DNA from: an uncultured Acidobacteriota bacterium
GTDB taxonomy: Bacteria; Acidobacteriota; Blastocatellia; RBC074
Assembly (NCBI GenBank): GCA_902825875.1
Contig: CADECP010000003.1
Coordinates: forward strand, 62,001 to 126,000
Direction of reading: 5' to 3'
DNA length: 64,000 bases
Both the position numbers and the translations under genes were made by a program. How positions within the stretch are numbered: the first letter of the stretch is position 1; each line of letters opens with the position of its first letter. The notes below the pieces were generated by a model, which had not been told where the DNA came from, did no database searches, and worked only from the letters and a program-made list of their open reading frames with translations. This document shows, in pieces, positions 18,709 to 29,670 of this stretch.

Positions 18709-19228
18709 GATTAGGTAGCCTCCTATGACAGCCCATGAAAAGCGGTTCAGACAAAACTCCACCCTTCTGGTTCAGTCAAAATTGTTACGTGGTCGTGTAA
18801 GCGGCAACAAAAACTGCCCGCTCAAATGATTGAAGTCAGTGGTTTCACCCGGACGCACACTTCGACCTGCCGAAACGGAAGTTCGAGTGCGCATCGGCCT
18901 TTTAGAGGCCAGCAAAGCTTTCAATGCAAATCAGTTTTTCTAGTTTTTGGAAATTCGATCCGGCTGTTGGTGCGTGTGATGCCGAGTTGATTGAATCCTG
19001 CTCTCAACTCAGGGAATCCAAGTCAGCCAGTTTTATTGTGTCCCAGCAAAGCATCGTCCTGAACTTTGGTAATTCACCAAGTTGAATTTGACGTGGCGGG
19101 AGATTAGTTCACCGATGATGGATTTGGGAGTTACGCGGGCGTATGATACGGTTACTGACCATTGATGCCTTATGTTGCATTAAGTTACGCAATTGTTACA
19201 GACGGCTTGTAACGTCACAGGTCTGGCA
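18709..19228. promoter_or_regulatory. 520-base divergent intergenic region
   Basis: It separates the Oar-like receptor gene (minus) from the regulator-like gene (plus). No credible ORF is seen. A perfect inverted repeat GTTACA-N7-TGTAAC (19195-19213) lies just before the start at 19229 and may be an operator. No clear sigma70 promoter pair stands out on either strand. The size suggests regulatory DNA for both genes. Confidence 0.45.
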
Positions 19229-20674
19229 ATGATTCCCACAGAAGACAAACTTGCTCAATTGGAAAAAGTTCTCGGCGGACGCACGCTTCACGGTTCTGAA
19301 AGCCTGCGAGCTTTTTTGCGCTTCGTCGTGGACAAATCGGCGGGCGGGCAGGAACACCAGCTCAAGGAATATGTCATCGCTACCGAAGTCTTCGGTCGGG
19401 GCAGCGATTTCGACCCGAAAATTGATTCGGTCGTCAGGGTTCAGGCAGGAAGACTTCGGAACAAACTTCAGGAGTATTACACCACCGAAGGGAAAGACGA
19501 TTTGATCGTCATCGAATTGCCGAAAGGACAATACACGCCTGTATTTTCTTTGGCTCAGAAAACCGATAAGCCTGCGGTCAACGGATCGAGTTCATTGTCA
19601 TCCCAATCTGCGACAAACCTGATTGCCGAAACGGCCTCAATTGCAACAACAGGCTCGGCTTCAGGCGACTTTGCGTCAGGTTCCGTCGAACCAATTGCTG
19701 CTGTTCATGAACACAGCCATCCACTTCCCAAAATTTCGCGCAAACGATGGCGAATGACGGCGCTCGTGTTTGGCCTGCTGGCTGCGGTGTTCGGCGTAAT
19801 GGCTTTCAACTATCGCGCGAAGAACCTGGAACTGGCGGAATCTTTTGGCTCTGATTCGCCCGGAACTGTTAGCTTGATTGATCGCCAAGAAGTCGAGCCG
19901 TTGTGGGGGCACATGCTACGTTCCGCCGAACCAGTGCTGGTGGTGTATAGCAACACGCTGTTTCAAGGCTCGGCGGAAACCGGCATGAAGCTGCTCAAGT
20001 CACTGGATTCGCCGGGCAGCAGCGTTGGCTCGCCCAGCATTCCCCAAAATGAAACCGGCCAAAGCAAATTGCCGATCCTGGAACATTACACAGGCATCGG
20101 CGAAGTGATGGGATCGTATTTTCTGGGTGATTTTCTGGCCCGAGTTCGTCATTCATCGCGCGTCAAACGCAGTTTGTTGCTGACGTGGGAAGACCTGAAA
20201 ACCGAAAACATCGTCGTGCTGGGTTCGCCTGCCGAAAACCTGTTTCTACGTGACCTGCCGCAAAAACAGGATTTCATCTTCAAACAGATGCTCGACGACC
20301 ACAACAAACTGGACTTTGGCGTGTTGAACACCAATCTCCAACCCGGCGAACAGCAAAAGTATTTTGCCAAACAGGGCGGCCCATCGCGCAGCCAAATTTC
20401 CGAAGATTACGCCGTCGTCAGTTTGTTGCAGGGCGTTTCAGGGAAAAAGCGGTTGCTGATTCTGGCAGGCATCACGACGTTGGGAACTCAGGCCGCAGCC
20501 GAATACGTCACCAAATCCGAATACATCGCCGATCTGGTCAATCACCTGAACGTCGCGGCTCCGGGCGCTGAACCGAAACTGCCAATGAATTATCAGGTAC
20601 TGGTGAAGGTGAAAGTGAACGGCGGTGTGCCCGTGCAGATTTCCTATGTGACTCACCACGCGCTAGGCCAATAA
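19229..20674 (+). CDS. Single-pass membrane protein with acidobacterial regulator-like N-terminal domain
   Basis: A 481-residue protein. Residues about 1-110 match a cytoplasmic domain often seen at the N-terminus of acidobacterial signalling proteins: LRAFLRFVVDKSAGGQ, LKEYVIATEVFGR, DSVVRVQAGRLRNKLQEYY and LPKGQYTPVF. After a low-complexity linker, one transmembrane segment lies at about 172-195 (TALVFGLLAAVFGVMAF). The remaining 280 residues are likely periplasmic and not recognised. The layout resembles ToxR/CadC-type one-component regulators, which is an inference. It is divergent from the Oar-like receptor, its most likely target. ATG 19229 is preferred to an upstream TTG. Confidence 0.68.
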   Translation: MIPTEDKLAQLEKVLGGRTLHGSESLRAFLRFVVDKSAGGQEHQLKEYVIATEVFGRGSDFDPKIDSVVRVQAGRLRNKLQEYYTTEGKDDLIVIELPKGQYTPVFSLAQKTDKPAVNGSSSLSSQSATNLIAETASIATTGSASGDFASGSVEPIAAVHEHSHPLPKISRKRWRMTALVFGLLAAVFGVMAFNYRAKNLELAESFGSDSPGTVSLIDRQEVEPLWGHMLRSAEPVLVVYSNTLFQGSAETGMKLLKSLDSPGSSVGSPSIPQNETGQSKLPILEHYTGIGEVMGSYFLGDFLARVRHSSRVKRSLLLTWEDLKTENIVVLGSPAENLFLRDLPQKQDFIFKQMLDDHNKLDFGVLNTNLQPGEQQKYFAKQGGPSRSQISEDYAVVSLLQGVSGKKRLLILAGITTLGTQAAAEYVTKSEYIADLVNHLNVAAPGAEPKLPMNYQVLVKVKVNGGVPVQISYVTHHALGQ

Positions 20675-20743
20675 CCTTTTCGGCATTCCGCTCCAATCAA
20701 TCTTTTGCAGTTGCGCCGACCAGCCTTTATATTCTGGCGCGTG

Positions 20744-22465
20744 ATGAACCAATCCAGTTTGCCTCGTTTCGCGTTCCTGTTTTCGGTTTTGTTGGCCGTG
20801 TTTTTGTCGGTCAGCCTTTCCGTTGCAACAACACAGGCTCCCGCTCCCGCCGAATTCAAAATCTCTTTCACCAACATCACCAAAGCCGCCGGGCTGACTC
20901 ACAAAACGATTTACGGCGACGAACAGAAAAACAAATACCTGTTGGAAACCACCGGCAGCGGAGTCGCCTGGTTCGATTATGACAACGACGGCTGGCTGGA
21001 TTTGTTTTTCGTCAACGGCTCGCGCTTCAGCGGCATTGTCAAAGGCCAGGAACCGACGACAAAGCTTTACAAAAACAACCGCAACGGCACTTTCACAGAC
21101 GTGACGGCAAAATCCGGTCTGGCCAAAACCGGCTGGGGGCAATCCGTTTGCGTAGGAGATTTCGACAACGACGGCTGGGACGATCTGTTTGTGTCTTACT
21201 TCGGCAAAAACTCGCTCTACAAAAACAACGGTAACGGCAGCTTCACCGACGTGACAGACAAAGCCGGAGTCGGCGTCAACAAAACTCGCTGGGGATCGGG
21301 CAGCGCATTTTTGGATTTCGACAAAGACGGCGACCTGGATTTGTTCGTCGGCAGTTACATTGACTTCGATGTGAAAACCGCTCCAACGCCTGAAACCGGA
21401 CCTTGTTTGTACAAAGGCGTGATGGTCGCTTGCGGCCCGCCGGGACTGACTGGAGGCGTCAACACGCTTTACCTGAACAACGGAAACGGAACCTTCACCG
21501 ACGTTTCAGAAAAATCCGGTATCAGAAAAACCATCGGGACTTACGCGCTGGGAGTTTTAATCGCCGATTTCGACAACGACACCTGGCCGGACATTTACGT
21601 CGCCAACGACTCGGCTCCGGCGGCGCTGTATCACAACAATGGAAACGGAACGTTCACAGACATTGGCGTCGAAAGCGGCGCAGCTTACAGCGGAGACGGC
21701 AAGCCTCAAGCCGGAATGGGCGTCAGCGCAGGCGATTTCGACGGCGACGGCTGGCTGGATATTTTCAAGACCAATTTTTCCGGCGACACTTCGACGCTGT
21801 ATCGCAATCTGGGCAAAAACAATTTCGACGACGTGACGTTTGCCGCTGGCATTGGTTTGAACACTCGCTGGCTGGGTTGGGGCTGCGGATTTTTCGATCC
21901 CGACAACGACGGCTGGCCGGATATTTTGCTGGTCAACGGCCACGTTTACCCGGAAGTCGGCAAGCTGACCACCGAAGCGGGCTACGCTCAACGCAAGGTG
22001 CTTTATCGAAACTTGCGCAACAAGACTTTTCAGGACGTGACGGAAAAAATCGGCGGCGCGTTGCTGGAACCGACCGCCAGTCGAGGCTGCGCGTTTGGCG
22101 ATTTCGACAACGACGGAGACGTGGATGTGGTCATCAATCCGGTCAACGAACTGCCTGTATTGATGCGGCTGGATTCACCTGCACCCAAAGATGGCGGCAA
22201 CAATTGGATCGCCGTCAAAGCCGTTGGCGTGACTTCAAACCGCAGCGGCATTGGGGCGCGTGTGACTTGCGTGACGGAAGAGAAAACTCAGTTCAACGAA
22301 GTCCGCAGTGGCGGCAGTTACTATTCGCAAAACGACCTGCGCGTGCATTTCGGCATCGGCAAAGCCACGAAAGTGAAAACGATTGAAATCCACTGGCCCA
22401 GCGGAAAGGTAAGTAAACTCAGCGATGTCGCGGTCAATCAGGTCGTTGTGGTGAAAGAACAATAG
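20744..22465 (+). CDS. CRTAC1-family secreted protein (second copy)
   Basis: A 573-residue secreted protein paralogous to the one at 11610-13382. A signal peptide (FAFLFSVLLAVFLSVSLSVA) is followed by seven D-x-D/N-x-D-G type calcium loops (DYDNDGWLD, DFDNDGWDD, DFDKDGDLD, DFDGDGWLD, DPDNDGWPD, DFDNDGDVD and a variant DFDNDTWPD). The C-terminal ASPIC/UnbV domain includes NRSGIGARV, SYYSQNDLRVHFGIG and IEIHWPSG. A cell-surface or matrix-binding role is inferred. It lies 69 bases after the regulator-like gene on the same strand and may be co-expressed. No good ribosome-binding site precedes ATG 20744. Its stop lies inside a large inverted repeat. Confidence 0.87.
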   Translation: MNQSSLPRFAFLFSVLLAVFLSVSLSVATTQAPAPAEFKISFTNITKAAGLTHKTIYGDEQKNKYLLETTGSGVAWFDYDNDGWLDLFFVNGSRFSGIVKGQEPTTKLYKNNRNGTFTDVTAKSGLAKTGWGQSVCVGDFDNDGWDDLFVSYFGKNSLYKNNGNGSFTDVTDKAGVGVNKTRWGSGSAFLDFDKDGDLDLFVGSYIDFDVKTAPTPETGPCLYKGVMVACGPPGLTGGVNTLYLNNGNGTFTDVSEKSGIRKTIGTYALGVLIADFDNDTWPDIYVANDSAPAALYHNNGNGTFTDIGVESGAAYSGDGKPQAGMGVSAGDFDGDGWLDIFKTNFSGDTSTLYRNLGKNNFDDVTFAAGIGLNTRWLGWGCGFFDPDNDGWPDILLVNGHVYPEVGKLTTEAGYAQRKVLYRNLRNKTFQDVTEKIGGALLEPTASRGCAFGDFDNDGDVDVVINPVNELPVLMRLDSPAPKDGGNNWIAVKAVGVTSNRSGIGARVTCVTEEKTQFNEVRSGGSYYSQNDLRVHFGIGKATKVKTIEIHWPSGKVSKLSDVAVNQVVVVKEQ

Positions 22466-22699
22466 CTGGAGCGCGCATGTTAGCCGGAGCGCGGATGTTC
22501 CATCCGCCTGGTCCGCGGACTTCCAGTCCGCCCGTCAATCAGTCCACATTCCCAGACAAGCCAAGCGCCATCTTTCTGATTTCGTAAGCTTGTAACGGGC
22601 GGACGGAACGTCCGCGGACCAGGCGGACAAAATGTCCGCGCTCCGGCAAAATGTCCGCGCTCCGGCAAAATGTCCGCGCTCCGGCTTGCGCTCCAGCTA
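22463..22699. repeat. 237-base inverted repeat between convergent genes, with three tandem 19-mers
   Basis: The ends TAGCTGGAGCGC and GCGCTCCAGCTA are perfect complements and contain the stop codons of both flanking genes. Inner arms (22482-22535 and 22595-22647 onward) pair over most of their length as GCCGGAGCGCGGA/GTCCGCGCTCCGGC and related blocks. A 19-base unit, AAAATGTCCGCGCTCCGGC, is repeated exactly three times (22629-22685). It is probably a non-autonomous mobile repeat that also acts as a bidirectional terminator. Confidence 0.8.
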
Positions 22700-23368
22700 C
22701 AGCAACAAGTCTTCAGCAACTCGCCCATCGCGCAAACTGATTTTGCGATTCGCCAAGCCTGCCAACTGCTGATCGTGAGTCACCAACAGCAACGTCGTTT
22801 GCCGCTCTCGGTTCAGTTTCAGCAACAGCTCAAAAATATGACTGCCGTTTTTGGTGTCCAAATTCCCAGTTGGTTCATCGGCCAGCAAAATCTGCGGATC
22901 GTTGGCGAACGCACGAGCGATGGCTACGCGCTGCTGCTCTCCGCCGGAAAGCTGCGAAGGGTAATGATGGCCTCGGTCGTGCAAACCAACTTCGTCCAGC
23001 AAGGCTTGAGCTTTATCACTTGCTTTGCTGACGCCCATAATTTCCATCGGCGTCAAGATGTTTTCGTAAGCGGTCAACGACGGAATCAAATGAAACGATT
23101 GAAAAATGAATCCTACCAAGCGCCCGCGCAACTCGGCCAGATCGTCTTCGCTCATCGTGGTGATGTCATGGCCATCCAGTTTGATGTTGCCAGTTGTCGG
23201 AGCATCCAAACCAGCCAGCAATCCCAGCAAAGTGGATTTGCCGCTGCCCGAAGGCCCAATGACCGAAACGAATTGTCCGCGTGGAATTTCGAGGTCGAGT
23301 GAATGAAGAATTGTCAGTTGTTCGCTGCCGCTGGTAACGGTTTTGGAGACGTTGGAAAGTTGAATCAT
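22697..23368 (-). CDS. ABC transporter ATP-binding protein (LolD/YbbA-like)
   Basis: A 223-residue ABC ATPase with Walker [10 protein letters not shown] (about residues 38-46), Q-loop [11 protein letters not shown], signature LSGGEQQ, Walker [13 protein letters not shown] and H-loop VTHDQ. The combination [15 protein letters not shown] and DEPTGNLDT places it with MacB/LolD/YbbA exporters acting on lipoproteins or envelope molecules. It is divergent from a TesA-like lipoprotein, the same arrangement as ybbA and tesA of E. coli. A YbbP-like permease partner is not present nearby. Its stop codon is part of the flanking palindromic element. Confidence 0.9.
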   Translation of the reverse strand: MIQLSNVSKTVTSGSEQLTILHSLDLEIPRGQFVSVIGPSGSGKSTLLGLLAGLDAPTTGNIKLDGHDITTMSEDDLAELRGRLVGFIFQSFHLIPSLTAYENILTPMEIMGVSKASDKAQALLDEVGLHDRGHHYPSQLSGGEQQRVAIARAFANDPQILLADEPTGNLDTKNGSHIFELLLKLNRERQTTLLLVTHDQQLAGLANRKISLRDGRVAEDLLL

Positions 23369-23376
23369 AGTTTGAT

Positions 23377-23514
23377 GGTCGGTAGTCGGTTGTCAGTGAT
23401 CGGTTGACGGTCTCAGTTGTCGGCTGCTGCTTGTCGGCTTAAGATTGTTTTCCGAAAATGAGTTCAACAAATTCGGGAAAGAACCGACAACCGACCACCA
23501 ACAACCGATCACCG
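23377..23514. repeat. GTCGGTTGTC inverted repeat in a divergent promoter region (family E)
   Basis: Left units (GGTCGGTAGTCGGTTGTCAG, GATCGGTT; 23377-23407) are matched by right units (AACCGACAACCGACCACC, AACCGATCACCG; 23483-23514). It separates the ABC ATPase and the TesA-like gene. Confidence 0.65.
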
Positions 23515-23523
23515 TTACGAAAT

Positions 23524-24240
23524 ATGCCTTTTCACTTTCTCAAATTCAAATCGCGGATTCTGCTTTTGTTGATGCTGACGCTGCTTTCGCTTGGCTGCCA
23601 GCAATCATCCCAACCATCTCAATCGGCGCAAAACACCAATCCACTGGCCACGCCCGCTCCGGCAACGATTTCAACTTCGTCGGATGAATTGCCGACCATT
23701 GTCGCGTTTGGCGACAGCCTGACCGCCGGGTTCGGGCTGAGCGACGACCAGTCATACACCACGCTGCTGCAACGCAAATTGGATGCGAACGGCTACCGTT
23801 ACCGCGTGGTCAATGCCGGAGTTTCCGGCGACACTTCGGCAGGCGGCGCACGAAGAATTGATTGGGCGCTGCAATCAGGCAACGTCAAAGTTTTGATTTT
23901 GGAGCTTGGCGGCAATGACGGCTTGCGCGGTCTGCCAGTGGAGGAGATGAAAAAGAATCTTGAGCAAGTGATTCAACGTGCTCAAGCGCGTGGCGTGATT
24001 GTGTTGCTGGCCGGAATGGAAGCTCCGCCGAATTTCGGAGTCAGCTACACGCAGGAATTTCGCCAGGCGTTTCGTGACCTGGCCAAACAGTACAAAACTC
24101 CGTTCATTCCGTTTGTGTTGGACGGCGTCGGCGGCAATCCTCGCATGAATCAACCCGACGGCATTCATCCCAACGCCGAAGGCGAAAAGGTCATGACCGA
24201 AACCGTCTGGCGGACGTTGGAACCACTGCTGACGAAATGA
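23524..24240 (+). CDS. TesA-like SGNH arylesterase lipoprotein
   Basis: A 238-residue SGNH/GDSL hydrolase. A lipobox LSLG-C25 follows a hydrophobic signal, so the enzyme is likely membrane-anchored in the periplasm. Motifs are AFGDSLTAGFGL (nucleophile Ser in block I), NAGVSGDTSAGG (block II Gly), LELGGNDGLRG (block III Asn) and DGIHPNAEG (block V Asp-His). Relatives act as acyl-CoA thioesterase I, lysophospholipase and arylesterase. ATG 23524 removes an N-terminal extension that would only translate a repeat. Divergent pairing with a YbbA-like ATPase is conserved in proteobacteria, suggesting a functional link in lipid handling. Confidence 0.87.
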   Translation: MPFHFLKFKSRILLLLMLTLLSLGCQQSSQPSQSAQNTNPLATPAPATISTSSDELPTIVAFGDSLTAGFGLSDDQSYTTLLQRKLDANGYRYRVVNAGVSGDTSAGGARRIDWALQSGNVKVLILELGGNDGLRGLPVEEMKKNLEQVIQRAQARGVIVLLAGMEAPPNFGVSYTQEFRQAFRDLAKQYKTPFIPFVLDGVGGNPRMNQPDGIHPNAEGEKVMTETVWRTLEPLLTK

Positions 24241-24330
24241 GGGATGGCGGGAGTGAGAGATAGAGGGACAGAGGGAATAAAATTGAAAACCCTCTTTCCC
24301 GCCATCACTCAATCCCTCTTTCCCAACACG
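24241..24330. repeat. GGGA-rich inverted repeat after tesA-like gene (family B, copy 2)
   Basis: It contains the 22-base block 24255-24276, identical to 7969-7990, and a CCCGCCATCACTCAATCCC arm. It lies between convergent genes and could terminate both. Confidence 0.75.
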
Positions 24331-24331
24331 C

Positions 24332-25267
24332 CTACTTGATCTTCTTCGACAACTCATCGTGGACGCGCTCCAACAATTTCTTGGTCGCTTTGATGCCGTC
24401 CGCTTCACTCATCTTGTCGCCTTCGTATTCGATACCAACAAAGCCGCGATAGCCTGCGTCCAACACGATCTTCATCATCTTGTGATAATCGGTGTGAATC
24501 TCTTCGCCGCGTTCGTCGAAGTCATGCGATTTGGCGCTGACCGCTTTGGCAAAGGGCATCAACTCCGTCACGCCTTTGTACCTGTCGTAAGTTTCCGTCT
24601 GGCTGACGCGGAAGTTGCCAAAATCCGGCAAAGTGCCGCAATACGGGTGATTGACCATTTTCATGACGCCGCTCAGCCACTCGCCGTTTGAAGACAAGCC
24701 GCCGTGATTTTCGACGACGACGTGAATTTTGTGCTTCGCGCCGAATTCACTCAGCCGCCGCAATCCATCCGCCGCCAGTTTCTGCTGTTCTTCCGCGCTG
24801 CCTTTGCTCTGCGCGTTGACGCGGATGATTTTGCAGCCCAAAAACTTCGCGGCTTCCACCCAGCGGTAATGATTTTCTACCGCCTGAGTTCGCTTGGCGG
24901 CGTCGGGATCGCCCAGCGCGCCTTCGCCATCGCACATAATCAACCGATGTTCGACGCCTAAATCTTTGGCGCGTTTGTTCAGTTCGCGCAGGTAATTTGT
25001 GTCCTTCGCTTTGTCTTTGAAAAACTGATTGACGAATTCGATGGCGCTGATGCCGAACTGCTGTTTGGCGGTTTTGGCGAAATCCAGATTGTCGAGTTCT
25101 TTCTTGAACAACGCTTTGTGCAAAGACCATTGCGCCAGCGAGATTTTGAAAACCTGTTTGGCAGCGGCATTCGCCAGAGTTTCGCCAGCGACAACGGCAA
25201 TGCCAACCGCAGCCGATTGCTTCAGAAATTCACGCCGCTTGAGCGGTGATTCAATCACTTCGATCAT
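24332..25267 (-). CDS. Tat-exported sugar phosphate isomerase/epimerase (TIM barrel)
   Basis: A 311-residue xylose-isomerase-like TIM-barrel protein. The N-terminus has a twin-arginine-type motif (KRREFLK, R11-R12) and a hydrophobic segment ending in ANAAA, so export of a folded enzyme is likely. Conserved acidic and histidine residues suited to a metal site appear in [34 protein letters not shown] and [10 protein letters not shown]. Substrates in this family range from hydroxypyruvate to inosose and cannot be assigned here. An AGAGGA site precedes the ATG. Confidence 0.83.
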   Translation of the reverse strand: MIEVIESPLKRREFLKQSAAVGIAVVAGETLANAAAKQVFKISLAQWSLHKALFKKELDNLDFAKTAKQQFGISAIEFVNQFFKDKAKDTNYLRELNKRAKDLGVEHRLIMCDGEGALGDPDAAKRTQAVENHYRWVEAAKFLGCKIIRVNAQSKGSAEEQQKLAADGLRRLSEFGAKHKIHVVVENHGGLSSNGEWLSGVMKMVNHPYCGTLPDFGNFRVSQTETYDRYKGVTELMPFAKAVSAKSHDFDERGEEIHTDYHKMMKIVLDAGYRGFVGIEYEGDKMSEADGIKATKKLLERVHDELSKKIK

Positions 25268-25346
25268 AGTTTTGGGTCCTCTTGGTTTTGGAGTTTGAAT
25301 AGTTCGGAAATAGACAGTAGCCAGTAGACAGCGGTGCGGTCAACCA

Positions 25347-25374
25347 AATCCTGAAAAATCCTGTGCATCCTGTC
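25347..25374. repeat. AATCCTG half-element (family C)
   Basis: This carries only one arm (AAATCCTGAAAAATCCTG..., ending ATCCTGTC) of the element seen complete at 48930-49022 and 63311-63404. Confidence 0.6.
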
Positions 25375-25379
25375 CGCGA

Positions 25380-27044
25380 TTAGCCTGGTGGTCGCAACCT
25401 GCGATCAAGCTGCTGCGCGCGTTCAAAAGCCGCTGCCGCACTTTTCTTGTCGCCTTTCTTTCTCAACGCCAAGCCAAGTTGATAAAACGCCGGAGCATAG
25501 TTTTCGTCTTTCTTGATCGCCGATTGAAACATGCTGATGGCGGCGGCCAGATTGCCTTGCTTCATTTTCTGAATGCCTGTGTTGGTGTCGAAGGTGGCCG
25601 CCTGATTATTGGCTTTCAACTGATTCAATCGAGCGGCTTCGGCGAATTCCAAACGAGCGGCGGGCAAATCGCCTTTCTGTCGCAAAGCATTGCCAAGCGT
25701 GTTGTGCGTTTCGGGCGTGAGCGGCGCAATCTTGATTGCCGTTCGGAAGGCTTCAATCGCTGCATCGAGTTCGCCTTTCTGCTGCAAAGCCGTGCCGAGC
25801 GTGTAATACGCCTGAGAAAAATCCGGCTTGGCGGCGACGGCTCCGCGAAATGCGGCGATGGCTTCGTCGAGCTTGCTTTGCTGCATCAAGGTGATGCCCA
25901 GCGTGTAATGCGATTCGTGAAGCGACGGTTGCAAAGCAATGCTGCGGCCAAGCGCGTCAACGGCTCCGGCAAAATCGTCTTTGTACTTCAGCGCCACGCC
26001 CAGGTTGTACCAGGCTTCGGCTTCGTTGGCGTTGGCGGCCAGCAATCGGCGATAAACTTCAATCGCTGCGACGTAATCGGCTTTTTGAATCAGCGCCAGG
26101 CCAAGATTGTTCAGCGTCACGGAGTTGTTCGGATCAATTTTCAGCGCAGCTTCAAATTCGGCCACAGCCGCAGCCGCGTCGCGTTTTTGAATCCATGTCA
26201 GGCCAAGCTGATTGCGCGCTTCGATGAAATCCGGCTTCAAGCGAATGGCTTCGCGCAACGCGGCGATGGCGTTGTCGGTGTCTTCGTCAACATAAAGCGC
26301 CAAACCAAGCGCGTTGAATCCATCGGCGATTTTCGGCCCCAGCTTGACGGCCTGGCGAAGCTCTTCAATCGCTTCTGGAATCGCGCCGGTCTTTTGCAAA
26401 CACACGCCGAGGTAATACCGCGATTCAAAATGTTTGGGATTGAGTTTCGCCGCTTCGCGCAGCGGCACAATGGCTTCGGCAAATTGCTGGCCGAACCAGC
26501 GCGTCACACCGAGCCGAAAAAACGCTTCGTGAAAATCCGGTTTGAGTTTGATGGCGGCTTCAAATTCGGAAATGGCGGCGTCAATGTTCCCCGTCTGGCC
26601 GAGCGCAAACCCCAACGCGCTGTGCGCTTCGGCAAAGCTTGGCCGAGCATCAATCGCCGCGCGAAATTCGTTGATGGCTTCGGCGATCTGGCCTTTTTGC
26701 TGCAAAGCCAAACCGAGATTGGCGCGCGCTTCGGCAAAATCCGGTCGCAAGCGAATGGCTTCGCGGAAGGAACTGATCGCTTCGTCGCCCTGCCCCAACT
26801 GCCCTAGCGCCGTGCCGAGCGCGTTATGCGCTTCAGCAAATTCCGGTTGGAGTTTGATCGCCGCTCGCAACGAAGCGACGGCTTGCGCCGGGTTGTTTCG
26901 CTGCAAGGCGGCCAGTCCGAGTTTGTAATTTTGTTCGGCGGTGGCTGGCGATTTTGGCTGCTGGCTTCGTTGAGCAAAAGTCGGCTGAGCACACAAAGCC
27001 AGAATTGAAAGAAAGATAATTGCGGGCGATTGAAGGATGTTCAT
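25380..27044 (-). CDS. Secreted TPR-repeat protein
   Basis: A 554-residue protein with a signal peptide (IIFLSILALCAQPTFAQ) and about fourteen 34-residue TPR units with very regular consensus, for example FAEAHNALGTALGQLGQGDEAI and FAEARANLGLALQQKGQIAEAI. The last two units are more diverged (NYAPAFYQLGLALRKKGD). It is likely a periplasmic interaction scaffold without catalytic domain. The ATG at 27044 is preferred over an upstream TTG. The regularity of the units suggests expansion by internal duplication. It is divergent from radA. Confidence 0.88.
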   Translation of the reverse strand: MNILQSPAIIFLSILALCAQPTFAQRSQQPKSPATAEQNYKLGLAALQRNNPAQAVASLRAAIKLQPEFAEAHNALGTALGQLGQGDEAISSFREAIRLRPDFAEARANLGLALQQKGQIAEAINEFRAAIDARPSFAEAHSALGFALGQTGNIDAAISEFEAAIKLKPDFHEAFFRLGVTRWFGQQFAEAIVPLREAAKLNPKHFESRYYLGVCLQKTGAIPEAIEELRQAVKLGPKIADGFNALGLALYVDEDTDNAIAALREAIRLKPDFIEARNQLGLTWIQKRDAAAAVAEFEAALKIDPNNSVTLNNLGLALIQKADYVAAIEVYRRLLAANANEAEAWYNLGVALKYKDDFAGAVDALGRSIALQPSLHESHYTLGITLMQQSKLDEAIAAFRGAVAAKPDFSQAYYTLGTALQQKGELDAAIEAFRTAIKIAPLTPETHNTLGNALRQKGDLPAARLEFAEAARLNQLKANNQAATFDTNTGIQKMKQGNLAAAISMFQSAIKKDENYAPAFYQLGLALRKKGDKKSAAAAFERAQQLDRRLRPPG

Positions 27045-27144
27045 CGCCAAAAACTATAAAGGCTCGCAACAAGGCCTGCAATGATTTGATCAATCCCAAA
27101 CTTGCGACTTCAATCAACTCTGTCTCTGGCTTACAATCCGGCCT

Positions 27145-28524
<1,380 letters not shown>

Positions 28525-28624
28525 GTCGAGCCGCTTCTTGCAACTTTCGCCTGCCGTCCGTAAACTCGCCCGCGACTTCATAATCCCAAACGACAATTCG
28601 CAATTATTCTTGAGGGCATCAACC

Positions 28625-29656
28625 ATGAGTGTGTTTAGCAATTGCAGCCAAACGAAACTCAGCTTGTTTTTTCTACTGGCTGGTTTGTTGTTGGCAAGCG
28701 CCTGCTCAGGCTCAAGCCTGTCGAGCGAAAGCGCCTACGTCGTGCCGGAAAAGATTCGGCTGAAAAATTCGACGGCTCAGGCGGCGCGCGGCATAGGCGA
28801 ACTGAAATCAGGCGACCGCGTAACCATCACCGAACGCAGCAAATCCGAAGACGGAACTCCGTGGGTGAACGTCAAAGCTGGCGACGGTCAGGAAGGTTGG
28901 GCGGAAGCCAAGAACTTCATTAAGGAAGACATTGTCGCCAAATCGCGCAAGATGGCCGACGAAATCAAAGACATTCCCACTCAAGCCATCGGCAAATCGA
29001 AAGCCACATTGAAACTGCGATTGACGCCGGATCGAACGACGGAAGAAAACGTGGCGGCTCCGCTGCCTTCGGGAACGATCATGGAAATTGTCGCGCGCGA
29101 ACGAAAACCTCGCCCGGCATCGCTGGATCAAAAAGCAGAAAGCGCAGAAGGAGCGGCTTCGGATTCCAAACAGGAAACAAAATATGACGAATGGCTCCAA
29201 GTGCGACTGAGCGGATTGACAGTTTTGCCCGCCGGATGGATTTACGGCGGTTCGGTCGAATTGGATATTCCGGGCGAAATTATCTACTTCGTTTCCAGCG
29301 GGCGACGTATCGTCGGTTGGCAAAAACTCGGCACGGTTCACGGCGACGACAGCCGCACCGGAGATCATTTCCTGGTGCTGGAACGAAAAGTAATTGACGC
29401 CGATGATCGAGCCGATTTCGACCGCATCAAGGTGCTGGCCTACGACGCGCCGACCAGGAATTACACGACTCCATTCAAAGACGATGTGATTGGTCGCTTC
29501 CCCATTTCGGTGAAAATGGATGGTCAGAGTGGCAGTTTCAAAGCAAACGTATTGGACAAAGGCGGCGTAAATCAGGAAGTCGAATACACCGTCGAAATCA
29601 TGAATAACAAAGTGAAAGTGGCCAGACCTGCTACACCAAAAATGGATAAAAAATAG
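28625..29656 (+). CDS. SH3-like-domain lipoprotein
   Basis: A 343-residue predicted lipoprotein with lipobox LASA-C27. Two SH3b-like segments can be made out: residues about 38-105 (RLKNSTAQAARGIGEL, GDRVTITERS, GQEGWAEAKNF) and about 120-205 (ATLKLRLTPDRTTE ... WIYGGSVEL). The remaining C-terminal 140 residues are not recognised. SH3b domains often bind cell-wall peptides, so envelope attachment is likely. Only 14 bases separate it from the 2Fe-2S protein gene, suggesting an operon. The start was chosen for the lipoprotein signal. Confidence 0.72.
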   Translation: MSVFSNCSQTKLSLFFLLAGLLLASACSGSSLSSESAYVVPEKIRLKNSTAQAARGIGELKSGDRVTITERSKSEDGTPWVNVKAGDGQEGWAEAKNFIKEDIVAKSRKMADEIKDIPTQAIGKSKATLKLRLTPDRTTEENVAAPLPSGTIMEIVARERKPRPASLDQKAESAEGAASDSKQETKYDEWLQVRLSGLTVLPAGWIYGGSVELDIPGEIIYFVSSGRRIVGWQKLGTVHGDDSRTGDHFLVLERKVIDADDRADFDRIKVLAYDAPTRNYTTPFKDDVIGRFPISVKMDGQSGSFKANVLDKGGVNQEVEYTVEIMNNKVKVARPATPKMDKK

Positions 29657-29670
29657 AGGAGGAGTTTTCG

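Noticed and set aside
22629-22685. Three tandem 19-base repeats as a CRISPR array
   Set aside because: The copies are directly adjacent with no spacers, lie in one arm of an inverted repeat, and no cas gene is near.
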